Origin: Actinomycetota bacterium
GTDB lineage: Bacteria > Actinomycetota > UBA4738 > CADDZG01 > WHSQ01
Assembly: GCA_030448085.1 (NCBI GenBank)
Contig: JAUJNU010000048.1
Span: forward strand, 1 to 15,376
Length of the DNA: 15,376 bases
Direction of reading: 5' to 3'
In this document: piece after piece, positions 1 through 7,212 of the stretch
How positions within the stretch are numbered: position 1 is the first letter of the stretch
Layout of the letters: each line of letters opens with the position of its first letter
Translations under genes and position numbers: made by a program
The notes under the pieces: model-generated
Database searches by the model: none
What the model was told of the DNA's origin: nothing
What the model saw: only the letters and a program-made list of their open reading frames with translations

Positions 1-18
1 TTGGACTTGGATGAGGGC

Positions 19-39
19 GAAAAGGACGGGATCCTTTTC
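19..39. other. Small inverted repeat just upstream of the first gene's ribosome binding site
   Basis: GAAAAGGA (19-26) and TCCTTTTC (32-39) are perfect 8-base complements around a 5-base loop. The repeat ends one base before the AGGAG of the gene that starts at 51. It could be the weak terminator of a gene to the left or a structure near the ribosome binding site. The T residues lie inside the stem rather than after it, so the terminator reading is weak. Confidence 0.3.
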
Positions 40-50
40 AGGAGCCGAAG

Positions 51-425
51 GTGAGCGTGCGTTCGACAGGCGAGAACGCCAGGTTCATCTGGGCCAGTCG
101 TGGGCGAACCTGGGGCTTCCGGTTCCTCCGCAAAGGCGGACTCGAGGACCCGTTAGGCGTGTACGAAGACGCCTTCTCGAACGTCGGGGATCAGCCGGAA
201 GCCTGGCATCGGGTCGCCGACAAGGTGGCGGCGTTGCGCTTCCCAGATCCTGATGGAAGGCGAGACGCGGCCGGCAGAGTCATTCCGCACGACTTCGTGC
301 TCCTCGGACGTTGGGACGATGAAATCACCTCACTTGATGAAGGTCGTCAGCGGCTCTGGCACGAGGTCGCCGACGAGTTCGAGAGCATCTGGGACAAGAC
401 CGAGCCGCCGTCGACCCGGGGGTGA
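51..425 (+). CDS. Hypothetical protein, 124 aa
   Basis: The GTG start at 51 is preceded by AGGAG at 40-44 with a 6-base spacer, and this decides the start. The product is about 124 residues, soluble-looking and acidic overall, with no signal peptide or membrane segment. It is rich in Trp and charged residues, for example WASRGRTWGFRF near the N-terminus and GRWDDEITSLDEGRQRLWHE toward the C-terminus. I do not recognise the family. It has no visible functional link to the Mce genes. It lies on the far side of the breakpoint that truncates the neighbouring permease, so it may come from a different locus. The real protein-like composition and good ribosome binding site support it as a gene. Confidence 0.65.
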   Translation: MSVRSTGENARFIWASRGRTWGFRFLRKGGLEDPLGVYEDAFSNVGDQPEAWHRVADKVAALRFPDPDGRRDAAGRVIPHDFVLLGRWDDEITSLDEGRQRLWHEVADEFESIWDKTEPPSTRG

Positions 426-440
426 CTTCCTCGCCACGAC

Positions 441-710
441 TTAGCCAGTGAAGCACCGCATCGAAGCTCGGCGGCCGCCGCCTGACACCGTCACCGATGT
501 GCCGGTCCTGCCCACCTGCAGGGCGATGGTGGCGCCGAAGGCGATCGAGACGAGAACCGCCGGGATCATGGACACGCTGGCGATGAACCAGGACTGGCGG
601 ACGAACTCGCGCCACGGGTAGGGGGGCCTCCACATGATGCGGAACGCCTCGAGGGTGATGGCGAACATGTTGCCGGTCTCGACGACCAGCGTCCTAACGG
701 GCCGAGCCAT
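441..710 (-). pseudogene. Truncated YrbE/MlaE-type Mce permease (N-terminal ~67 residues only)
   Basis: Residues 1-67 match the start of YrbE permeases and align with the intact permease at 13860-14588. Both have a GxMF..(T/G)LE segment, then RRP(W)-P-R-EF or RPPYPWREF, a VS-IP-VLVSI-FG core and the start of the first transmembrane helix (IALQVG or ISLHVG). After IALQVG, near position 515, all similarity ends and the frame runs 22 unrelated residues to a stop at 441. None of the three minus-strand frames below 515 resumes the permease. A full protein would be about 240-280 residues, so roughly three quarters are missing. It lies 48 bases downstream of the Mkl-type ATPase on the same strand, which suggests an mkl-yrbE transcription unit cut by a deletion, rearrangement or misjoin. 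The ATG at 710 has no clear Shine-Dalgarno and sits in a hairpin. Confidence 0.8.
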
Positions 711-736
711 GAGCGCTGACGCTATAGCAGCGCTCA
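710..736. other. Inverted repeat overlapping the truncated permease start
   Basis: TGAGCGCTG (710-718) and CAGCGCTCA (728-736) are perfect 9-base complements with a 9-base loop. On the minus strand the hairpin sits directly upstream of, and touches, the ATG at 708-710. It could hide the start codon or act as a processing or operator site. No function can be read from sequence alone. Confidence 0.4.
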
Positions 737-738
737 GC

Positions 739-758
739 CCGGAACCAGGGGGTTCCGG
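739..758. terminator. Hairpin immediately after the Mkl-type ATPase stop codon
   Basis: CCGGAACC (739-746) and GGTTCCGG (751-758) form a perfect 8-base stem with a 4-base loop, directly next to the TAG stop at 759-761. Placement fits a terminator or mRNA 3'-end stabiliser for the ATPase. There is no T run on the minus strand after it, and the permease remnant starts only 29 bases further on, so an intercistronic processing hairpin is equally possible. Confidence 0.4.
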
Positions 759-1910
759 CTATTCGTTACGGTTTGCGCCGTCGGAGGAGGGCACCGCCGC
801 CGTGGGCTGGTCAGCGGTCGGGGAGCTGGCTCCGTGGCTCTCGTCCGGGACGCCCTCGTCGGAGCGGTTCTTCCTGCTCCTGCCGAAGAACCGGCGCCCG
901 TTCTTGGGCGGAGCGTCGGTTTCTTTCCGGGGGGCCCCGCCGTTCGTGGAGGCCACCCCGCCGCTCGTGGAGGCCACCCCGCCGTCGGGGTCATCGGGAG
1001 GCGCGCCGGCGTCCCTCTCCATCGCCTCGGTCTCCTCGGCCGTGAGACCTGATGAGCTCTTCGCCTGGGCGCTCTTGGTCGAGTCCTTCTCCTCGGACAT
1101 GCCGATGGGGCCGTCCGTGTCGCCCGAGAGGAACTGACGGACGACGGGGATGTCCGACTCGAACATCTCCCGAGCCGGCCCGAAACGAACGAGGTTCCTG
1201 CGGTAGAGCATGCCGATGTAATCGGAAACCTTGCGGGCCGTCGAGATGTCGTGGGTGACGACGATGAAGGTGGCCTGGAGCTGGTCGCTGAGGTCCATGA
1301 TCAACTCGTTGAGGAAGGCGGTTCGCACCGGGTCCAGCCCGGAGTCCGGCTCGTCGAACAGGATGATCTCGGGGTCGAGCACGAGAGCCCGGGCGAGGCC
1401 AGCCCTCTTCTTCATACCTCCGGAGATCTCTCCCGGGAGCTTCTTCTCGGCTCCCACGAGGCCCACCATCGTCAGCTTCTCGTTGACGATGTCCCGGATC
1501 TCGCTCTCCTTCTTCTTGGTGTGCTCGCGCAGCGGGAAGGCGACGTTGTCGTAGATGTTCATCGATCCGAAGAGCGCCCCGTCCTGGAACAGGACTCCGA
1601 ACTTCCTGCGGACCTCGTACAGCTCTTTCTCGCTGAGGGCGGGGACGTTCTTGTCGTCGATCCAGATCTCGCCGCGGTCCGGCTTGAGCAAGCCCACGAG
1701 ATGCTTCAGGAAGACCGACTTCCCGGTCCCGGAGGGCCCGAGCATCAGGGTGATGCGCCCCTTGGGGATGTCGAAAGTCAGGTCCTCGAGCACGGTCTGG
1801 GCGCCGAAGGACTTCGTCAGATCCTTGATCGAGATCTGGATATCCGGCTTTTCGTCGTCGTCGTACTTGTTGCGACCGGTGCCTGCAGTCGAGGTCCCAG
1901 ATCCACCCAT
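759..1910 (-). CDS. mkl: Mkl/MceG-type ABC transporter ATPase of an Mce lipid importer, 383 aa
   Basis: This cytoplasmic ATPase powers YrbE/Mce import. Visible motifs are Walker A GPSGTGKS (58-65), Q-loop Gln109 in LFQDGALF, ABC signature ISGGMKKR (162-169), Walker B IILFDEP (182-188) and the switch His220 in VVTHD. The GALFGSMNIYDNVAFPLRE stretch is typical of MlaF/Mkl ATPases. After about residue 265 comes a ~118-residue hydrophilic tail rich in Ser, Asp, Pro and Gly, with a GGVAST duplication. Actinobacterial Mkl proteins also exceed MlaF in length, so a tail is expected, but this one looks disordered. ATG at 1908-1910 is chosen because it follows a purine-rich AGGGATGGG; the frame stays open upstream without support. 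The partner permease downstream on the same strand is truncated. The complete mce operon at 5.6-14.6 kb encodes no ATPase, so this protein could energise it in trans. Confidence 0.92.
   Translation of the reverse strand: MGGSGTSTAGTGRNKYDDDEKPDIQISIKDLTKSFGAQTVLEDLTFDIPKGRITLMLGPSGTGKSVFLKHLVGLLKPDRGEIWIDDKNVPALSEKELYEVRRKFGVLFQDGALFGSMNIYDNVAFPLREHTKKKESEIRDIVNEKLTMVGLVGAEKKLPGEISGGMKKRAGLARALVLDPEIILFDEPDSGLDPVRTAFLNELIMDLSDQLQATFIVVTHDISTARKVSDYIGMLYRRNLVRFGPAREMFESDIPVVRQFLSGDTDGPIGMSEEKDSTKSAQAKSSSGLTAEETEAMERDAGAPPDDPDGGVASTSGGVASTNGGAPRKETDAPPKNGRRFFGRSRKNRSDEGVPDESHGASSPTADQPTAAVPSSDGANRNE
944..984. repeat. 21-base tandem duplication inside the ATPase tail
   Basis: A 20-base block beginning TCGTGGAGGCC recurs exactly with a 21-base period (944-963 and 965-984). 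In the minus-strand protein it encodes the repeated heptads GGVASTS and GGVASTN. It lies in the low-complexity C-terminal tail, where in-frame slippage would be tolerated. Confidence 0.8.
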
Positions 1911-2022
1911 GCGTGTCCCATCCCTAAGTCTTGGCCTGGCCGCCGCCTGCGGTCCAGGCAAGATTACTCGCCCCGGGACCCCTGCGTCCTCGTCCAGCAC
2001 CCCCGGTATGTATCCTCCCCCC
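1911..2022. promoter_or_regulatory. Divergent intergenic region between mkl and the acyl-CoA dehydrogenase unit
   Basis: The two genes diverge from this ~112-base gap, so both promoters should lie in it or overlap the genes. On the plus strand TATGTA at 2007-2012 resembles a -10 element and would start transcription very near the GTG at 2023, which has no Shine-Dalgarno. On the minus strand AGATTA at 1961-1966 reads TAATCT, another possible -10 box. I see no convincing -35 element for either. The assignments are inference. Confidence 0.35.
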
Positions 2023-3192
2023 GTGGATTTCCGCGACTCCCCCGAGGAAGCGAGCTTCCGGCAGGAGCTGCGCTCGTGGTTCGAGGCCAACGTGCCCGCC
2101 GCGGGCGACCCTCAAGCCGGCAGGCTCGACGAGTCCGTCTCCAGGGAGTGGGCGAAGAAGCTCTACGAGGCCGGCTACGCGGGCCTTACCTGGCCGAAGG
2201 AGTTCGGTGGGGCGGGCGCCCCTTACACGCACCAGGCGATCTTCCTCGAGGAGAGCGCGAGGGCCGAGACCCCCGACCACATCGGCGTCATCGGGCTCGG
2301 GATGGCCGGGCCCACGATCATCGTCCACGGCACGGATCGTCAGAAGAAGCACCTGAAGGGGATCCTGTCCGGGGACGAGGTCTGGTGTCAGGGGTTCTCC
2401 GAGCCGGGCTCCGGGTCGGACCTCGCCTCCCTCAGGACGAGGGCGGAAGACGCGGGGGACCACTACGTCGTCAACGGGCAGAAGGTCTGGTCGTCCTTCG
2501 CCCACATCGCCGACTACTGCATCCTGCTCGTGCGGACCGACCCCGAGGCTCCGAAGCACAAGGGCATCACCTATCTCTTGGCCGACATGCACGCTCCCGG
2601 GGTCGAGGTGAGGCCGCTTCGGCAGATCACCGGTGACCCCGAGTTCAACGAGATCTTCTTCTCCGACGTGAAGATCCCGAAGGAGAACGTGCTCGGCGAG
2701 GTCAATGGGGGCTGGGGCGTGGCCATGACCACGCTCTTGCACGAAAGGGGAACGCTCGGCTTCGCCCTGACAGCCCGTTTCGAGGTGCTCGTGAAGAAGC
2801 TGATCCAGCTGGCGAAGGAGCGAAGGCCCGACGGCGTCCGTCCTGCGGACGACCCACTCATCCGCGAGGAGATCGCGCAGCAGTGGAGCGACCTCCAAGC
2901 GCTGAGGTTCACGAACTATCGGGCCCTCACCGGGCTGGTGAAGACCGGCATTCCCGGACCGGAGGGCTCGGTGGCGAAGCTCCATTGGTCAGAGGCCAAC
3001 CAGAGGCTCACGAAGCTCGCCCTCAAGATCCTCGGCCCCCACGCGCAGTTCGATTCCTCGGAAGGTGTGTGGAACGGCTACTGGCAGTACCAGCAGTTGC
3101 GTAGCCGAGGCAACACGATCGAAGCAGGGACGTCGGAGGTCCTTCGCAACATCATCAGCGAGCGCGTACTGGGTCTTCCGAGGAGCCGCTAG
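2023..3192 (+). CDS. Acyl-CoA dehydrogenase (FadE-like), 389 aa
   Basis: This FAD-dependent enzyme would catalyse alpha,beta-desaturation of an acyl-CoA thioester. The N-terminal helical domain starts with DFRDSPEEASFR. The flavin and substrate signature WCQGFSEPGSGSDLA is at about 121-135, followed by VNGQKVWSSFAHIADY. The C-terminus has NTIEAGTSEVLRNIISERVLG, the conserved family end. Length is normal and the frame is intact. The preferred start is GTG at 2023, giving the usual DFRDS opening; an in-frame ATG at 2008 would add five residues (YPPPV) and is the alternative. No Shine-Dalgarno precedes either, so translation may be leaderless. A second dehydrogenase follows after 20 bases, so the two are probably co-transcribed and may form a heteromer. 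The frame remains open upstream into the mkl region, but that part has no similarity and is a shadow. Confidence 0.92.
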   Translation: MDFRDSPEEASFRQELRSWFEANVPAAGDPQAGRLDESVSREWAKKLYEAGYAGLTWPKEFGGAGAPYTHQAIFLEESARAETPDHIGVIGLGMAGPTIIVHGTDRQKKHLKGILSGDEVWCQGFSEPGSGSDLASLRTRAEDAGDHYVVNGQKVWSSFAHIADYCILLVRTDPEAPKHKGITYLLADMHAPGVEVRPLRQITGDPEFNEIFFSDVKIPKENVLGEVNGGWGVAMTTLLHERGTLGFALTARFEVLVKKLIQLAKERRPDGVRPADDPLIREEIAQQWSDLQALRFTNYRALTGLVKTGIPGPEGSVAKLHWSEANQRLTKLALKILGPHAQFDSSEGVWNGYWQYQQLRSRGNTIEAGTSEVLRNIISERVLGLPRSR

Positions 3193-3212
3193 GAGATGGG
3201 GGAGCGCGCCTA

Positions 3213-4310
3213 GTGGATTTCGCCTTCAGTGAAGAGCAGGAGATGCTGCGTTCGCAGGCACGCTCCTTCCTCGCCGACAGGTTCGACGAGGCGACCGTCG
3301 TGGAGCTGGCGGGCTCCGATGCGGGATGGGACCCGGCCTCGTGGGGCGCGATAGCGGAGCTCGGTTGGCTCGGGCTCTCCGCGCCTGAGGCCTCCGGAGG
3401 ATCCGGCATGAGCTTCCTCGACGAGAGCGTCCTGTTCGAGGAGCTCGGGAGCGTCCTCTACCCCGGCCCGTACCTGTCCTCGATCGCGCTGGCGCTACCG
3501 GCGATCGAGGGTGACCCAGAGCTGGTCGGCCGCTTGGTCGGGGGGGAGGTCTCCTTCACCTTCGCCTGGGCCGACGAGGGAAGCTCCGCGCTGCTCTCAG
3601 ACGCGGGGGGATCGACCTCGGCCAAGGCCGTGCGGGACGGGGATGCGTGGCGCCTATCCGGGAAGAAGGTCCTCGTGCCCGACGCGGGCCTCGTCAGCCA
3701 CATCCTCGTGGCGGCAAAGAGTGATGACGGCCTCGGCTTGTGGGTGACCGAGGCCGCCGATGCCGTGGTGCACGGAGCCTCCACGATGGACTCGACGAGG
3801 GGTTACGGAACCGTCTACGACCAGGACGCCGGCGGTCGCCTCGTCGTCGAGCCCAGTGCAGCCGGCCCGGTGCTGGAGCGGATCCGGCTCCGCGTTGGCG
3901 GCTCTCGCCGTCGAAGGTGTCGGAGTGGCGCAGCGGGCCCTTGAGATCGCCCAGGCGTACTCGAACGAGAGAACCCAGTTCGGGAAGCCGATCGGCTCGT
4001 ACCAGGCCGTCTCCCACCAGGTCGCGGACTCCTACATGGGAACGGAGCTCGCCCCGCTCGCTCGCCTACTGGGCGGCGTGGTGCGCTGCCGAGCAGACCC
4101 CGGGGCCGGGGTCGCAGCCGCCGCAGCCAAGGCTCCGCCGCGGAGAAAGCGCGGTTTGCGTCTGTGGAGCGAGCGATCCAGGTGCTGGGGGGATCGGCTT
4201 CATCGGGAGCACATCCTTCACCGTCTCTATAAGCGGGCGCAGTGGATAGATGCCTTCGAAGGCCGGGCTCCAACCAGAGGGCCGTAGTCGCCGAGAAGAT
4301 CCTCGGTTGA
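3213..4310 (+). CDS. Second acyl-CoA dehydrogenase (FadE-like), interrupted by several frameshifts
   Basis: The GTG at 3213 follows a GGGGGAG-type ribosome binding site. The first ~226 residues are intact, from DFAFSEEQEMLRSQARSFLA through the middle domain. Near 3890 the frame shifts; the next frame gives ALAALAVEGVGVAQRALEIA and SNERTQFGKPIGSYQAVSHQ, the classic C-terminal FAD-contact region. Further shifts near 4055, 4102, 4132, 4196-4205 and 4270 are needed to read RSLAYWAAWCAAEQTP, a GAGVAAAAAK stretch, ERAIQVLGG, EHILHRLYKRAQWIDAFEG and a final NQRAVVAEKILG ending at TGA 4308-4310. Summed length is about 366 residues, normal for the smaller partner in FadE pairs. Two of the indels sit in CCCC and GGGG runs, so sequencing error is likelier than decay. 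The product probably pairs with the dehydrogenase upstream. Confidence 0.85.
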
Positions 4311-4351
4311 GGTATATACGGTTCATTGCCCGGGGCCGCTCCTCCAGTTGA

Positions 4352-5615
4352 ATGGTGGCGATGACCCAGCGGCGTACGCCTTCATTGCAGTCCTCAGCGG
4401 AGCCCGTTGTGGGGATCGTCGACTCTCTCGAATCCCTGCCCGACCGCTATGTAGGCAACGACGCATCCCTTCAGGTTTCCGGTTCAGGCTCCGTATCGGG
4501 AACGTCTGCAGGGATGTCGTCGTGGTCAAGAAGGCGGATGCAGGGTCGAGCACCCGACCGGCAAGCCCGACGCCGAGATCAAGACCTCACCCTCGACCTG
4601 GCGAGAGATGTACGCAGGCTCCGCACCTCCGGCATCGGACGTTCGGAGCAGCGCAAGCTCTCGCTCGAGGGAGCATCCAGAAGGGCCTTTTGTTCGAGCC
4701 GTTGTTCGAGCGTCCTCTGGCCGGGTTCCGCTTCACGATCGAAGACATCTCTGTTGGCAAGAACAAGGTTTCCACCCTCGTGGCCGGGCCGGGGTGGACG
4801 CACCTCCTCCGATACTCATACACGGCCTGAAGCGAAGCAACGCCTCTTGGCTGACGGTCGTGCCGGGATAGCCCGGCACCACAGGGTCTTCGCCATCGAC
4901 TCCACCTGGTTCGGCGCCTCGTCCAAGCCGCGCCGCTACGACGCCAGATAGTTCGCCCGCAGGGTGTTCGAGTTCATCGACGAGGTCGGGTACGAGCGAG
5001 TGTTCGTCGCCGGCAACTCGATGGGGGTCGGATCGCCCAGGAGATGGCGATGATGCAACCGCAGACCGTCGCCGCGATCGCCTGCCTCTGTCCTGCGACC
5101 GCATTCTCGGAAATGCCCGCTTTGATGCTGGCGGATCCTGCGTCCCGAGCTTGGCTTCGGCGTGGCCCTGATCCTGCGGAGCTATGTCGTGGGCGTCATC
5201 AAGAGCCTGGTTCGCGAGGTCGTCTCGCACATCGATCCCGCCTGGCTCGAGGCGGGGCCGACGACATCCTCCAGGACGTGGAAACCCTCGTGCCCGCATG
5301 GCGTTCTTCGCCCGCTGCCCGGCATCTATCTGGATGAGCCCGACGGCGAGAGCGGGTTCTGGGCGCGCCTCTCGGCGATGCAGACGCCCGCCCTCTACAT
5401 CTTCGGCAGGCATGACACGTTGATCCCGTGCGGGTTCGGAAAGAAAGTGGAGGAGTCTCTGCCCCGTGCTCCGGGTGGAGGTATGGGGGGACTGCGGCCA
5501 CGTCCCCCGAAGCTCGAGCATCCGAGCGCACGGCGGGGAAGCCGGGATCGACTTCTTCGCCGCGACCGCCCCCAAGCGTCGCCGCCTCTTCCTGATCAGC
5601 CCGGCCAGGTCCTAG
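4352..5615 (+). CDS. Alpha/beta hydrolase with probable N-terminal SCP2-like domain, heavily frameshifted
   Basis: Pieces in all three plus frames join into one protein of about 420 residues. The N-terminal third reads VDSLESLPDRYVGNDASLQV, RFRLRIG, DVVVVKKADAG, PTGKPDAEIKTSPSTWREMY and SEQRKLSLEG, which resembles a sterol-carrier-protein-2-like domain. Then come LLFEPLFERPLAGFRFTIED and the hydrolase core: ILIHGL (oxyanion region), HHRVFAID, WFGASSKPRRYDA, and FVAGNSMG with nucleophile Ser in GNSMG. FWARLSAMQTPALYIFGRHD supplies the likely acid Asp, and GDCGHVP supplies the catalytic His. The complete triad argues for a functional enzyme hydrolysing an ester or C-C bond of a lipid-like substrate. 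At least ten 1-2 base frame changes occur, for example near 4478, 4543, 4620, 4672, 4790, 4865, 4950 and 5033. The start is uncertain; ATG 4352 or 4361 lacks a good ribosome binding site. It ends with TAG 5613-5615. Confidence 0.75.
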
Positions 5616-6118
5616 GGGGCCGGCGCGGTCTCTCCGGGAGCGTCGATGACGGCGACCCTCACCCTCCAACCATCGGCGGTCTCGATCATGTCCATCTCAG
5701 CCTGATGAGGTCTGTGCGCGGCTGCTCGGACGTGACGTTCTCGATGGTCAACTCGACACCGCAAACACGGAGGCTTCGCTGCCGGAGACATCCTGGACGT
5801 GGAGGGATTGCAACTCGCCCGTGACCGATGCTTCCGCCTCCTCGATCGCCGCGATCGCTTCTTCACCGAAGAACGTGCCGGCCTCCTCGAGGAAATTCCC
5901 GACGCCGAAGGACTTGATCTCTGCCGTGTCCGTGTCGATCGTGTCGGCGGAAGAAGTTGGCGCGCCCTGACGAACTCGCCGGCGGTCTTCTCTACGTCAC
6001 CGGCCTTCGACGGAGTCTCCTTCAGCTCGTTGCCAGAGGATCCCCAAAGGTGACTGCGGCTCCCAGAAATAGGGCACACAGGATCCAGGGGAGCCACCTC
6101 TTGAGACCTTTGCAGCAA
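5612..6118 (-). CDS. Mce-associated (Mas-like) membrane-anchored protein, frameshifted
   Basis: This is the last gene of the mce operon and needs three frames to read. Near the N-terminus KGLKRWLPWILCALFLGAAV is one transmembrane anchor. Next come GNELKETPSKAGDVEKTAGE and FVRA, then TDTAEIKSFGVGNFLEEAGT, FFGEEAIAAIEEAEASVTGE and LQSLHVQDVSGSEASVFAV. The C-terminus VELTIENVTSEQPRTDLIRL, then EMDMIETADGWRVRVAVIDA, has the beta-strand pattern and the D-G-W-R-V motif of NTF2-like Mce-associated proteins such as mycobacterial Mas proteins. Small proteins of this kind usually follow mceF and are thought to stabilise or assist the Mce complex at the membrane. Start is taken as TTG 6116-6118, directly after the mceF stop (TGATTG), but a frameshift soon after makes it uncertain. 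The stop TAG 5612-5614 overlaps the stop of the convergent hydrolase. Confidence 0.65.
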   Translation of the reverse strand: MLQRSQEVAPLDPVCPISGSRSHLWGSSGNELKETPSKAGDVEKTAGEFVRARQLLPPTRSTRTRQRSSPSASGISSRRPARSSVKKRSRRSRRRKHRSRASCNPSTSRMSPAAKPPCLRCRVDHRERHVRAAAHRPHQAEMDMIETADGWRVRVAVIDAPGETAPAP

Positions 6119-7212
6119 TCACTTGCCCTCTGCAGCTTGGACCCGTGGGCCAGCACCGGCGGGACGGGCTGGTCGCGCGGGTCCGACACCGCGGCCGTAC
6201 CTCGATATGCAGCTGCCGCCCGTGTACACCCCCGGCGTCGGTCGATGGGGCTCGTAGGACCGTCCCGGCGTTGGCAGCTCCATGAGGTGCACTCGGAACC
6301 AGGATCCTCGCTCGGGATCGGGGTCGTCGCGTACGTCGGCGTCCACCGCGTCGAAGAACCAGTGGTTCTCCTGCAGGACTGGACCAGCTCAGGCTGCCGG
6401 GCTGCGATGGCAGCGTTGAAGTTGCCCGCGTCCCTGAGGAAGCAGGAGAGGTTCGCCCTTTCGGCGTGCAGGAGGTCGTATGCGATCTCCGTGAAACGGG
6501 CGCCGTTCCTGCTGAGCTCGACCAGGTCGAAGCGCCGGTCGCGGAGGATGTCGGCGAGGAGGGCGGTCTGCGTGATGTCGTCGGCGAGGAGAAGCTTGGC
6601 GTTGTCTGCGAAGGCGCCGGTCACCTTGGGGCCCTTACGTGAGGTTCCTCGGCTCCTCCTGGACCTCGAGGATCCGCTCCGGGAGGTCGGCGGCATCCTC
6701 TGAGAACCGGGCGATGTCCTCCGAGCGGCCATCCACGGCCTCCGACAGTTCGTGCACGACGGTCGTGAGGTCCTCAGAGGGGACCTCGTGGAGCACGTCC
6801 GCCAGCACCTCGATCGTCTTCGAGACGTCGGAGGGGGCCGGGTGGAGGCAACGTCGATCGTTGCGCCGTTGGGCAGCGGCGCCCTCGCCGGGGAGCAACT
6901 CGATCGTGAGCTCGCCGATCGGACTGCGCCTGACGATCTGCCTTCGTTCCGGTTGGTATCTCGACTCCGGGGTCGAGGACCATGTCACCCGAACCTGCTG
7001 AGGCGTTAGCACGACGTCGTCGACCGTTCCCACCGGGATGCCGCGCATCGTCACGTCGTTGCGGGTGGCGAGCCGGAGGCGTCGGTGAAGATCGCATGCA
7101 GCTCGTTCCCCGGCGCCTGCTGGAAGACGAGGTTCTTGCCCCCGAAGTAGATGAGGGCCGCCGCCGCAGCGAGGAACGTCATGACGTTCAGAAGCGTCCT
7201 GTGCCGCTTCAC
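6119..7212 (-). CDS. mceF: Mce family protein, sixth of operon (MceF-type), frameshifted
   Basis: GTG 7210-7212 overlaps the mceE stop in GTGA. The N-terminus KRHRTLLNVMTFLAAAAALI is a signal anchor, followed by ELHAIFTDASG. Frame changes then occur near 7072, 6985, 6945, 6880, 6835, 6638 and 6375. Read through, they give the Mce domain (NDVTMRGIPVGTVDDVVLTP, MVLDPGVEIPTGTKA, IVRRSPIGELTIELLPGEG, LPNGATIDVASTRPP). The helical part follows (SDVSKTIEVLADVLHEVPSE, NAKLLLADDITQTALLADIL, LRDAGNFNAAIAARQPELV, ENHWFFDAVDADVRDDPDPE) and then a Pro-rich tail ending in GGSCISRYG. Total is about 364 residues, normal for the family. The protein should line the periplasmic lipid channel with the other five Mce subunits. 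Because motifs survive across all frames, I judge the breaks to be sequence errors rather than decay. Confidence 0.85.

Noticed and set aside
1251..2636. 461-codon open frame on the plus strand
   Set aside because: It crosses the antisense of mkl, the intergenic region and another frame of the first dehydrogenase. It has no recognisable domain and is a GC-bias artefact.
1924..2985. 353-codon open frame on the minus strand
   Set aside because: It is antisense to the first dehydrogenase, has no domain features and starts without support.
3880..7212. Programmed frameshifting as the cause of the many frame changes
   Set aside because: There are too many shifts, in both directions, in functionally unrelated genes, and without slippery-site plus pseudoknot structure. 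Sequence error is far more economical.
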